This document shows, one piece after another, positions 8,306 through 16,056 of a stretch of 64,000 nt of DNA (positions are counted from its first letter, which is position 1; the number at the start of each line of letters is the position of its first letter). Both the position numbers and the translations under genes were made by a program. The notes below the pieces were generated by a model. It was not told the DNA's origin, searched no databases, and saw only the letters and a program-made list of their open reading frames with translations. Origin of the DNA: JBDWFY01 sp965275915 (GTDB lineage: Bacteria > Pseudomonadota > Alphaproteobacteria > Rhizobiales > Stappiaceae); assembly GCA_965275915.1 (NCBI GenBank), contig CBDHYI010000007.1:806001-870000 (forward strand), in the 5' to 3' direction.

Positions 8306-9409
8306 TTACGCTCCCGCACCGTGAACGGAGTCATGCAGCTCGGTCCGGATCGCCCGACCGGACCTTTCGTCAAATACCGACAGACGGTCGCCGTCGAACG
8401 TCAGGCCCACTGTTTCGCCGCTTTGAACGGTCACATTGGATGAAATCCGGGCCTTCATGTCCCCGCGCGCCGTTGTCACCGTGACGATCTGGGTCGTTCC
8501 CAGATATTCCGCGCCAAGGACCGAACCGCGCAGACGCGAGTTGTCGTCAAACTGAATGTGTTCCGGCCTGACGCCGAGCATCAGATCGGATGCTTCAACA
8601 CTCTCGCGAACCTCTGGCAATCGGATCGGCTGGTTATCGATGTCGATTTTCGCCCGGCCTGGTTCCAACGATGCCTGGAACGGCAGAAAATTCATCGACG
8701 GCGAGCCTATAAAGTCGGCAACAAACATTGTCGCCGGCCGATCGTAAATTTCCTGCGGTTCTCCATATTGCTCGATCACGCCGTGGTTCATGACCGCGAT
8801 CTTATCGGCCATGGCCATGGCTTCGATCTGATCATGGGTCACATAAACGGTGGTCGCTTCAATCGAGTTGTGCAGTTCCCTGAGTTCATGGATCATCAGA
8901 TCGCGGAACTCGGTATCGAGGGTGCCCAGGGGCTCATCCATCAAAAACGCCTTGGGACGCCGCACAATGGCGCGGCCAAGCGCAACCCGCTGCCTGTCGC
9001 CGCCGGCGAGGCCGGAGACAGGCTTGTCCAGAATATGGTCAATCCGCAGCAGTTGCGCGGTCGCCTCGACACGCCGACGTATTTCGGCGGACGGAACGCC
9101 CTGGCAGAGCAGCGGAAAACCGATATTCTTCCTCACATTCATGTGCGGATAGAGCGCAAACAGCTGAAACACAAACGCGATATCCCGCTGAGATGCCCGG
9201 TTGAACGTGACATCTTCACCATCGAGCAGGATCTTGCCCGATGAGGGGAGCTCCAGTCCGGCGATCATCCGCAAGGTCGTTGTCTTGCCGCAACCGGACG
9301 GGCCGAGCATCACGACGAATTCGCCATTGTCGATGGTGAAGCTCGAGTCTTCAACCGCGGTAAAGGTGCCGAACATCTTTTTCAGGTTTTGAACGCGTAT
9401 TTCTGCCAT
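8306..9409 (-). CDS. ABC transporter ATP-binding protein with degenerate signature motif
   Basis: This is the second ATPase of the importer, with 367 residues. Walker A (MLGPSGCGKTTT), Walker B (FLMDEPLGTLD) and the switch His (YVTHDQIEAM) are intact. The ABC signature reads LAGGDRQR instead of LSGGQ, and the Q-loop region is FVFQLFALYPH. A weakened signature in one half is common in heterodimeric ABC ATPases. The C-terminal regulatory domain covers about 240-350. The gene lies between the small membrane protein gene (12 bp away) and the other ATPase gene (1 bp away). Confidence 0.9.
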   Translation of the reverse strand: MAEIRVQNLKKMFGTFTAVEDSSFTIDNGEFVVMLGPSGCGKTTTLRMIAGLELPSSGKILLDGEDVTFNRASQRDIAFVFQLFALYPHMNVRKNIGFPLLCQGVPSAEIRRRVEATAQLLRIDHILDKPVSGLAGGDRQRVALGRAIVRRPKAFLMDEPLGTLDTEFRDLMIHELRELHNSIEATTVYVTHDQIEAMAMADKIAVMNHGVIEQYGEPQEIYDRPATMFVADFIGSPSMNFLPFQASLEPGRAKIDIDNQPIRLPEVRESVEASDLMLGVRPEHIQFDDNSRLRGSVLGAEYLGTTQIVTVTTARGDMKARISSNVTVQSGETVGLTFDGDRLSVFDERSGRAIRTELHDSVHGAGA

Positions 9410-9421
9410 TCTGTCAGACCC

Positions 9422-9724
9422 TTAATCCGGAAAATGGCTGACGATGATGAACATCACCGTCCCGATCAGTATCGTGATGAACGAGTAGGTAAACAGGGTC
9501 ATCATAAAGGGCTGCATCAACATCAGGACGCCAAGGCCGATGATGATAGTTGCGAGCAGCTCCCAGGGACCGCGGCGGAAAATATGGCGGGCCGAGGGAT
9601 GGATGCGATACTGTGCCAGCGGTTCATCATCCTGTTTCGCACGGGGCGGACGTGCCCGCTGTGCCTCGATCCGGCGCTGATCCTCAGACAGGGTAGCTTC
9701 GCGAGAATAGGGGCTCGGGGTCAT
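9422..9724 (-). CDS. Small two-helix membrane protein of the ABC transporter operon
   Basis: The 100-residue protein has a charged N-terminal half of about 50 residues, rich in Arg and Glu, then two hydrophobic segments (about 55-75 and 78-96). It overlaps the permease stop by 4 bp (ATGA), which argues that it is a real co-translated gene. Glycerol-type CUT1 operons of rhizobia also carry a small extra membrane protein (GlpU/DUF2160), but I do not see the DUF2160 pattern here. It may be an accessory subunit of the importer; its function is unknown. Confidence 0.7.
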   Translation of the reverse strand: MTPSPYSREATLSEDQRRIEAQRARPPRAKQDDEPLAQYRIHPSARHIFRRGPWELLATIIIGLGVLMLMQPFMMTLFTYSFITILIGTVMFIIVSHFPD

Positions 9725-10668
9725 TTGCGTACCGCTCCAAAGGTAATGCCGCGCAGGAGATGCTTTCTGAGAAGGATCGTGAAAACGAGAACCGGAAGCA
9801 GGAACAGCGTCACGCCTGCACCGATGGCCGGCCAGTCGAGCCCGCCTTCGCCGATAATCGTCGGAATAAACGGCGGTGCTGTCTGGGCGGTTCCGGATGT
9901 CAGCAGCAATGCGAAGGCATATTCGTTCCAGGCAAAGATCAGACAGAAGATCGCGGTGGCCGCGATGCCGGTGGCCATCTGCGGCAGCACGACTTTTACG
10001 AAGGCCTGCAGCCTGGTGTAGCCGTCAATCAGCGCCGCCTCCTCATATTCTCGCGGGATCTCATCGACAAACCCCTTGAGCAGCCAGACCGCCAGCGAGA
10101 CATTCACAGCCGTGTAGAGGATGATCATGCCAAGATGCGTGTCCGAAAGCCCGAGCGTCCGGTACATCAGGAATATCGGGATGGCCACGGCGATGGGCGG
10201 CATCATCCGCGTCGAAAGGATGAAAAACAGGAGATCGTCGGCGAGCGGGACCTTGAACCGCGAGAAGGCATAGGCTGCGAGCGTCCCCAGAAAGACCGAC
10301 AGGAACGTCGAGCCGAACCCGATAATCACAGAATTCAGAAACCGCTCGCCGAATTTCGACGGTCCAACGATCACCATGCTGCGTGACCGCACCAGCTTGT
10401 CGTACCATGTTTCAGCCGGCGGCAGCGTTGCCATATATTCCGGCGTCTGGCGTGACCGGGTGGTGAAGAGGTTGACGTAGCCCTCAAGCGAGGGTTCGAA
10501 CACAACCTTGGGCGGATAGGAAATGGAGTCCGGCGGCGTCTTGAACCCGGTCATGAAAATCCACACAAGCGGGATCATCGTAATCAGCGCATAAACAACA
10601 ACGACAGTGCCTGCGATGCCTCTTGACAGGCGGCTGGGTTCAACAACGGAGTGTGCGCTGGTGCTCAT
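9721..10668 (-). CDS. CUT1 ABC transporter permease (MalG/UgpE type)
   Basis: This inner-membrane permease has 315 residues and about six transmembrane segments. The ATPase-contacting EAA loop is present as YEEAALIDGYTRLQAF. There is an insertion of about 60 residues between the first two membrane segments (about 45-110), facing the periplasm. I start it at the ATG at 10668, which overlaps the upstream permease stop by 4 bp; the longer in-frame extension lies inside the other permease gene and is not family-like. It forms the membrane channel with the 10665-11627 product. Confidence 0.92.
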   Translation of the reverse strand: MSTSAHSVVEPSRLSRGIAGTVVVVYALITMIPLVWIFMTGFKTPPDSISYPPKVVFEPSLEGYVNLFTTRSRQTPEYMATLPPAETWYDKLVRSRSMVIVGPSKFGERFLNSVIIGFGSTFLSVFLGTLAAYAFSRFKVPLADDLLFFILSTRMMPPIAVAIPIFLMYRTLGLSDTHLGMIILYTAVNVSLAVWLLKGFVDEIPREYEEAALIDGYTRLQAFVKVVLPQMATGIAATAIFCLIFAWNEYAFALLLTSGTAQTAPPFIPTIIGEGGLDWPAIGAGVTLFLLPVLVFTILLRKHLLRGITFGAVRK

Positions 10669-11627
10669 CTTTGTTTCACCCGGTTCAGTGCTTTGACGTA
10701 AATGTTCGCCGCTCCGAAGACCGTGACGAACAGAATGAGGGCAAAGGCCGAGGACAGCCCCGTGCGCCATTTCTCAAAGGCTTCGCGCTTCAGGTTGATC
10801 GACGCCAGCTCGGTCACAGACCCGGGGCCGCCGGAGGTGAGCTCAACGACAAGGTCAAACATCTTGAAATTTTCAATGGCGCGAAACATCACCGCCAGCA
10901 TCAGGAACGGCAGCACCATCGGCAAGGTAATCGACCAGAAGGTTCTGAACGGACCGGCCCGGTCCACCTCGGCGGCTTCGTAGATGTAGTCCGGGATCGA
11001 TCGCATTCCGGCGAGGCAGATCAGCATCGTATAAGGCGTCCACATCCAGGTATCGACGATCACAATCGCCCAAGGGGCAAGCGTGACACTTCCAAGCATC
11101 TCGAAAGACGAGGGATCGACGCCGGAAAAGAAGCCGACAATATAGTTAAACAGACCGATTTGCGGCTGATACAGGAAGGTCCAGAAATTACCGACCACAG
11201 CCGGCGACAACATCATGGGCAGCAAAATGACGGTCGTCCAGAAACCATGGCCCTTGAAATTCTTGTTGATCAGCCACGCGAGTGCAAAACCGAGCAGAAC
11301 CTGAAAGAACATGGTCCAGAACAGAAAGTGCGCCGTCACCAGCATATTGTGCCAGATGTCGCTGTCGGTCAGGACACGTTCGTAATTTCTCAGGCCGACC
11401 CATTCAACGGCGCGATTGGGACGGTTCGCCCTGTAGTTCGTGAACGACAGATAGATCGTCCAGATCAGCGGAAAGACGTTGATCGCAAGAAGCAGAAGAA
11501 TGGTCGGGGTGATGAACAGCCACGCTATGGCCCGGTCGGACAATCCCCTCAGGCGTTGCGCCATCGGCTCCGGAGTGCGCCTGGCCGCGGCATCCGCCAC
11601 ACTCTCGCTGATGGAAATGTTGGACAT
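10665..11627 (-). CDS. CUT1 ABC transporter permease (MalF/UgpA type)
   Basis: The protein has 320 residues with six predicted membrane segments and the EAA loop IYEAAEVDRAGPFRTFW. The N-terminus of about 35 residues is cytoplasmic and charged. It pairs with the following permease, whose start codon overlaps its stop. It lies 135 bp after the binding protein gene; that gap contains two hairpins. Confidence 0.92.
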   Translation of the reverse strand: MSNISISESVADAAARRTPEPMAQRLRGLSDRAIAWLFITPTILLLLAINVFPLIWTIYLSFTNYRANRPNRAVEWVGLRNYERVLTDSDIWHNMLVTAHFLFWTMFFQVLLGFALAWLINKNFKGHGFWTTVILLPMMLSPAVVGNFWTFLYQPQIGLFNYIVGFFSGVDPSSFEMLGSVTLAPWAIVIVDTWMWTPYTMLICLAGMRSIPDYIYEAAEVDRAGPFRTFWSITLPMVLPFLMLAVMFRAIENFKMFDLVVELTSGGPGSVTELASINLKREAFEKWRTGLSSAFALILFVTVFGAANIYVKALNRVKQR

Positions 11628-11684
11628 GACCCTATCCGGTTCCCGGCCTCAAGAAGAAAGAGCATTTATTGTCAGGGTCCCGGT

Positions 11685-11747
11685 CTCCCCGCCAACAAAC
11701 ACGCGGCGGGGAGTTCGGGAGGGTCCGCACAACGATGATGCGCGGAC
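11685..11747 (-). other. Intercistronic hairpins after the binding protein gene
   Basis: Two hairpins lie between the binding protein stop and the first permease gene. One has stem ctccccgcc (11685-11693) pairing with 11705-11713. The other pairs 11723-11728 (gtccgc) with 11742-11747. Neither has a U-run. Such structures commonly protect the upstream mRNA or reduce readthrough, which would keep binding protein levels above those of the permeases. Confidence 0.6.
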
Positions 11748-11762
11748 TTGGAACACCCGGAT

Positions 11763-13091
11763 TTAGAGTTTGCCTTCGTCTTCGAAGGTTTCCGTCCAAT
11801 CCTCGATCAGCTTGTCAAGCGCTTCCTTAGCGGTACCCTGGTCGGCGACCACATAGTCATGCAGGCGCTTCTGCATGGCCAGAAGCAGTTCCGCATAGGC
11901 CGGCTCCTGCCAGAAATCCTGAACACCGTTCATGGCGACGAGGAAGTCGGCTGCAAAGGGCTGGCTTTCCTTGAAGCCCGGATCGTTCAGAACCGAATTA
12001 TGCGCTGAGTATCCACCCAGCGACCACCATTTGGCCTGCACCTCCGGCTGTGCGAACCATTTGATATATTGCTTTGCGGCATCCTGCTTGTCCGAATAAG
12101 CGACAACCGAAATGCCCTGTCCGCCAAGGGTGGATGCTTCCACATTCTGCCCCGGATTGACGAAGAAACCGATCCGGTCACCGCCGACATTTTCGTCCTT
12201 ATAGAGGCCCGGAAAGAAGGCAAACCAATTCATCGCCATCGCGACCTGGCCGGACTTAAAGCTGTCAAGACTCTCGCCCATATAACTGTCGGTATAGCCG
12301 GGCGCGGTGCAGCACTCATAAAGCTCTTTATAGAATTCAAGCGCTTCAACCGCTGCGGGGGAGTTGACAGCGCCTTCCATGTCGTATTTGCCGGGCGTAT
12401 TTTCATACTTGAAGCCCCAGGCATAAAGCGCACCCGTCGCACCCATGGTGATGCCTTCGGAGCCGCGCTCGGTGAAGATATTGACGCCGTACCGCTTCTC
12501 GCCATCAATCTCCCGACCCTGGAAGAACTTGGCGATTTCCATCAGTTCTTTCTGCGTCTTGGGCGGTGCAAGGTCGCGGCCATATTCGGCTTTGAACGCT
12601 TCCTGTATCTCGGGCTTTGCGAACCAGTCCTTACGATAGAACCAGGCATTGGCATCGCCCATTGCCGGCAGCGCCCAATAGTTCGGGGTGCCTTTCGGCC
12701 ATGTCGAATAGGCATAAACGGTCGCCGGCGCGAAGTCGTCCATGCTGATGCCCTCGGCATCAAAGAAATCGTTCAGCTTGACATAGTGGCCGTTTTCAGC
12801 GCCACCGCCGATCCACTGGCTGTCGCCGATGAGAAGATCACAAAGTTTGCCGCCTGAATTGAGTTCGTTCAGCATCCGGTCGGCAAAATTCGGCCAGGGC
12901 ACGAATTCGAACTTCATGCCGATACCGGTTTCAGCAGTAAAATCCTTGGACAGTTCGACCAAAGCATTTGCCGGATCCCAGGCAGCCCAGCAGAGAGTAA
13001 TGTCCTCTGCCTGAGCAGACATGGTTGAGGCAACACTTCCGATCGAGGCCGCGCAGAACAGGGCAGCCGATGTCTTCAACACACTTTTCAT
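11763..13091 (-). CDS. CUT1 ABC transporter periplasmic substrate-binding protein
   Basis: This 442-residue family-1 solute-binding protein has a signal peptide ending near AMSAQAED. The start is the ATG at 13091, preceded by GGGAGG at good spacing. It is the first gene of a long operon ending in dhaK. The mature protein contains many aromatic residues typical of polyol and sugar binding (WAAWDPAN, QWIGGGAE, GQGISVVAYS). Linkage to DhaKLM suggests a substrate that yields dihydroxyacetone, such as glycerol, dihydroxyacetone or a related polyol, but specificity cannot be read from sequence. Confidence 0.9.
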   Translation of the reverse strand: MKSVLKTSAALFCAASIGSVASTMSAQAEDITLCWAAWDPANALVELSKDFTAETGIGMKFEFVPWPNFADRMLNELNSGGKLCDLLIGDSQWIGGGAENGHYVKLNDFFDAEGISMDDFAPATVYAYSTWPKGTPNYWALPAMGDANAWFYRKDWFAKPEIQEAFKAEYGRDLAPPKTQKELMEIAKFFQGREIDGEKRYGVNIFTERGSEGITMGATGALYAWGFKYENTPGKYDMEGAVNSPAAVEALEFYKELYECCTAPGYTDSYMGESLDSFKSGQVAMAMNWFAFFPGLYKDENVGGDRIGFFVNPGQNVEASTLGGQGISVVAYSDKQDAAKQYIKWFAQPEVQAKWWSLGGYSAHNSVLNDPGFKESQPFAADFLVAMNGVQDFWQEPAYAELLLAMQKRLHDYVVADQGTAKEALDKLIEDWTETFEDEGKL

Positions 13092-13318
13092 GTAATCCTC
13101 CCAGATCCCTCCTTCACCACCTTCAAGACACCGCACCGACACGATCAGAAGGCGCGGTATCTTATAGATTTCAAAGGCGGCAAATGTTTACTACAATGTT
13201 TAGCGTAGTTTATTTACTAAACAATACAAGTACAAAAATATGCTGCACTGCAGCGATTTTTCCCTGAATTTCGCCATCTATCTGAATTCAACGCATAATT
13301 TTTTGTTTAGTAAAACTC
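13092..13318. promoter_or_regulatory. Upstream region of the ABC/dihydroxyacetone operon with repeated TTTACTAAAC sites
   Basis: This AT-rich region precedes the binding protein gene. It contains TTTACTAAAC (13213-13222), its exact inverted copy GTTTAGTAAA (13305-13314) and further related blocks between 13184 and 13212 (GTTTACTAC, GTTTAGCG, GTAGTTTA). A repeated half-site of this kind is what a repressor or activator of the operon could bind. No regulator of a classical family is encoded next to it. Confidence 0.4.
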
Positions 13319-13356
13319 AAAAGGCGCGGAAGACCAACCAGTCTTCCGCGCCTTTT
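13319..13356. terminator. Strong rho-independent terminator
   Basis: A 16-bp perfect stem (aaaaggcgcggaagac at 13319-13334, complement at 13341-13356) has a 6-nt loop and A/T runs on both sides. It lies just past the chemoreceptor stop codon on the minus strand and ends that transcription unit before the next operon promoter. Confidence 0.88.
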
Positions 13357-13379
13357 TGCGTATTTGAAGCGTGTCTTTT

Positions 13380-15968
13380 TTACGCCGCAGCCACCTTCGT
13401 CAGGAAGTCGGCGACGATCTTTTTCAGATGATCGGTATTGGCGGCAACATCATCGGAAACCGTCTCCACCTGGCTGGCGGACTGAGCCGATTCTGCAACC
13501 GCCCGCTGAACATCTGTCATGTTGCGGGCAACGCCCTGGGTGCCTTCCGCAACTTCCCGCACATTGCCCGAAATCATCGACGTAGACGCCGCCTGTTCCT
13601 CAACGGCCGCGGCAATAGCCGATGTCGTGGCGTCGGCCTCTTCCATCGTCTGGCAGATGTGCTGGATTGCCTGAACGGTTTCGGCCGTTGACGACTGAAT
13701 CGCATCAATCTGCGATGAAATCTCTTCGGTCGCCTTTGACGTCTGCGTCGCAAGCTCCTTGACTTCCGAGGCAACAACAGCAAAGCCGCGGCCGGCATCG
13801 CCGGCCCTTGCCGCTTCGATCGTGGCATTCAGGGCAAGCAGATTGGTCTGCTCGGCAATGGCCTGGATCAGCGTGACAACCTCACCGATTTTCGTCGTCG
13901 TGTCGGCGAGATGCTCAATCTTCTCCGACGTGCCCCGTGCGTTGCCCGAAGCTTCGTTGACGATGGTGGTTGCGCGCACGACCTGCTGTTCGATTTCAGA
14001 AATCGAAGACGACAATTGCTCTGCGGCAGCGGCTACGGTTTCCACATTCTGGGACGAGGACGCCGAAACGTCCGCGACCTCGGAGGCTTTGCCGGCCGTA
14101 TCCTGCGACAGTCCTGTCAGCGCCTGGGACGTTGCCTGCATCTGCTCCATATTGGCTTCCACATTGGCAAGAACATCTTCAACTTCACCGCGGAATTCGG
14201 AGATCAGCCTCTCGACCTCGTGCTGGCGCTCTGTCTGTGCCGCCTGGTCCTCGCGGCTGGCCGCTTCAAGACGCACCCTTTCAAGCGAGTTTTCCTGGAA
14301 AACCCGGACCGCGCGGGACAGATCCCCGATCTCATCGCGCCGTTTCACTTCATCGATCGCGATTTCCAGATCGCCATCGGCAAGCCTGCGCGTCGCATCG
14401 ACCAGTTTTGTAAGAGGTTGTGCCAGGTCACGGTCGATACCGAGCAGGCTGATCGCAATCGCAATGACAACTGCCGCAATTCCGACCACAATCAGGGCAA
14501 TCGACCCCTTCGAGAACAGGGATTTGATTGTCGCTGCATCCGTGTCGACGGTTTTGAGCTCATGAGCAATCAGGCCGGTTACCGCCGCGCCGATCTGTCC
14601 GACCGCATCCGACATCTGCGCGACTTGTTCTTGCGCCTGAGTTGAATGATCAAGCTTTGCCTTGTGATCGACGAGAAGACCATTTTCGGCGGAACCGAAG
14701 GCCAGAAGCGCTGTAAGTTTCGATTTCACATCGTCAAGCGCGATGTCATCGATCATCTTTTTCATATGCCCACTGGCCGCAGTGATCTTGTCCTGGATCG
14801 GAACAATCTGGGCAACCTCTTCCGTGAGGGCCCCCTGAACCAGCATTGCTACAAAGCGGTTGGCAAATGCCTGCGCTTCAAGCATCTGCTTGAGTTCGCT
14901 GACCTGACTGTCCAACAAGCCGGTAATGATCGCCGCATTTTCATCCGATGCACTTTCCGTGTCGATTGTCAGCGTGAAAACCTGATCGTCAATCTGGGTG
15001 ACAAGCGCATCATCGACGGTCTTTTGCAGTTTGATGGCTTCATCCAGAAGGCCGCGCTGGCGAGCCGCGCTGACAAAAGCCCCACGGGAGCGCAAATCGC
15101 TGACCGTTTTGCTGAGTGCGATCAGACTGTCCAGGCTTTCATCGGCTCCGGTTGTCAGCTCCTGTTCGGTCATCGACTTCCTGAGATCCGAAATCTTATT
15201 CATCGCCGCGGTAATTCTGTCTTCAAACAACGAAGACAGCGCCTGGTCATCCAGAAACGCCAGCGTTTGCGACAAGCCTGAGATCAGATTGGCTTCAAGG
15301 CGCACTTCAAGCAGAAGCTGCAATTTCGCCATTTCGGTGTTGGCAAGACGATCGACCAGAGCTTTACTTTTCTCAACCGCTTCCTCGCCGCCCAGCACGA
15401 CTGTAAAATACGCATCATCAACAATCGGCGTGATGACATCATTCAGGCCTTCGTAAACTGCAAAGAGCTCTTTCATGCGTGCGCGATTTGCATCGATTGA
15501 TTCAATTCGCTGCGCTGTTGCCTCCCCAAGACCGTTCAACCTGGCTTCGAAGGTTTTTCCCGTCGCCCGCAGCCCTTCGACCGTCTGCCGATTGGCATCG
15601 GTAATTGAGATATTTCCCGCTTCATTCTGAAGATTGATGACGGAGTTACGCAGTGTCTCCATGGCCGTTCTGCGGGTTTCTTCGGTTGCGCTTCCCGCAA
15701 CATCGTCCGCTGCCGCGGCAATATCAGCGCTGGTCACGGACAGCCTGGCCGCCGCACTGATCGATGGAAGGCTCTGCTCTGCGAGGGTGTTAAAACCCCG
15801 CTCCACCACATTGAAAGAATAGAGCCCAATTCCAATGGCCAAAGCCGTCAGCAGAACAATACTGCCAACCGCCGCAAACATCTTTCCACGAATTCGAAGA
15901 GTTGGCCTCCAACGCCCTTTCTTCTTATCTGAGCTGGTTTCCTGCGTTTGTTCAGGATGCGTATTCAT
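13380..15968 (-). CDS. Methyl-accepting chemotaxis protein with very long periplasmic domain
   Basis: This 862-residue chemoreceptor has a short charged cytoplasmic N-terminus, TM1 at about 30-51, a helical periplasmic sensor at about 52-487, TM2 at about 488-510, HAMP at about 511-564 and a signalling domain at about 604-844. The hairpin tip is AEQTNLLALNATIEAARAGD. It lacks a C-terminal CheR-binding pentapeptide and ends FLTKVAAA. The ATG at 15968 has a GGGGGGAG ribosome binding site. The sensor, about 435 residues, is far longer than the common four-helix type (about 150) or HBM type (about 250). It is the second gene of a pair with a LivJ-like binding protein, which may present the ligand. 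Confidence 0.92.
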   Translation of the reverse strand: MNTHPEQTQETSSDKKKGRWRPTLRIRGKMFAAVGSIVLLTALAIGIGLYSFNVVERGFNTLAEQSLPSISAAARLSVTSADIAAAADDVAGSATEETRRTAMETLRNSVINLQNEAGNISITDANRQTVEGLRATGKTFEARLNGLGEATAQRIESIDANRARMKELFAVYEGLNDVITPIVDDAYFTVVLGGEEAVEKSKALVDRLANTEMAKLQLLLEVRLEANLISGLSQTLAFLDDQALSSLFEDRITAAMNKISDLRKSMTEQELTTGADESLDSLIALSKTVSDLRSRGAFVSAARQRGLLDEAIKLQKTVDDALVTQIDDQVFTLTIDTESASDENAAIITGLLDSQVSELKQMLEAQAFANRFVAMLVQGALTEEVAQIVPIQDKITAASGHMKKMIDDIALDDVKSKLTALLAFGSAENGLLVDHKAKLDHSTQAQEQVAQMSDAVGQIGAAVTGLIAHELKTVDTDAATIKSLFSKGSIALIVVGIAAVVIAIAISLLGIDRDLAQPLTKLVDATRRLADGDLEIAIDEVKRRDEIGDLSRAVRVFQENSLERVRLEAASREDQAAQTERQHEVERLISEFRGEVEDVLANVEANMEQMQATSQALTGLSQDTAGKASEVADVSASSSQNVETVAAAAEQLSSSISEIEQQVVRATTIVNEASGNARGTSEKIEHLADTTTKIGEVVTLIQAIAEQTNLLALNATIEAARAGDAGRGFAVVASEVKELATQTSKATEEISSQIDAIQSSTAETVQAIQHICQTMEEADATTSAIAAAVEEQAASTSMISGNVREVAEGTQGVARNMTDVQRAVAESAQSASQVETVSDDVAANTDHLKKIVADFLTKVAAA

Positions 15969-16016
15969 TTGTCTCTCCCCCCCGGGAGCGAAATATTTCA
16001 AATTCCAATTGTCATG

Positions 16017-16046
16017 AAAAAGGGCGGCCCCTTTTTGAGACCGCCC
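16017..16046 (-). terminator. Intercistronic terminator or attenuator between binding protein and chemoreceptor genes
   Basis: In minus-strand RNA a 10-bp stem, GGGCGGUCUC pairing with GGGGCCGCCC (two G-U pairs), closes an AAAAA loop and is followed by five U. It sits just after the binding protein stop and before the chemoreceptor start. It should stop most transcripts and so give much more binding protein than receptor. Confidence 0.75.
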
Positions 16047-16056
16047 GATCGTTGTT

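Noticed and set aside
13025..13431. Short plus-strand frames around the ABC operon promoter
   Set aside because: They cross the operator-like repeats and the terminator and have no coding features.
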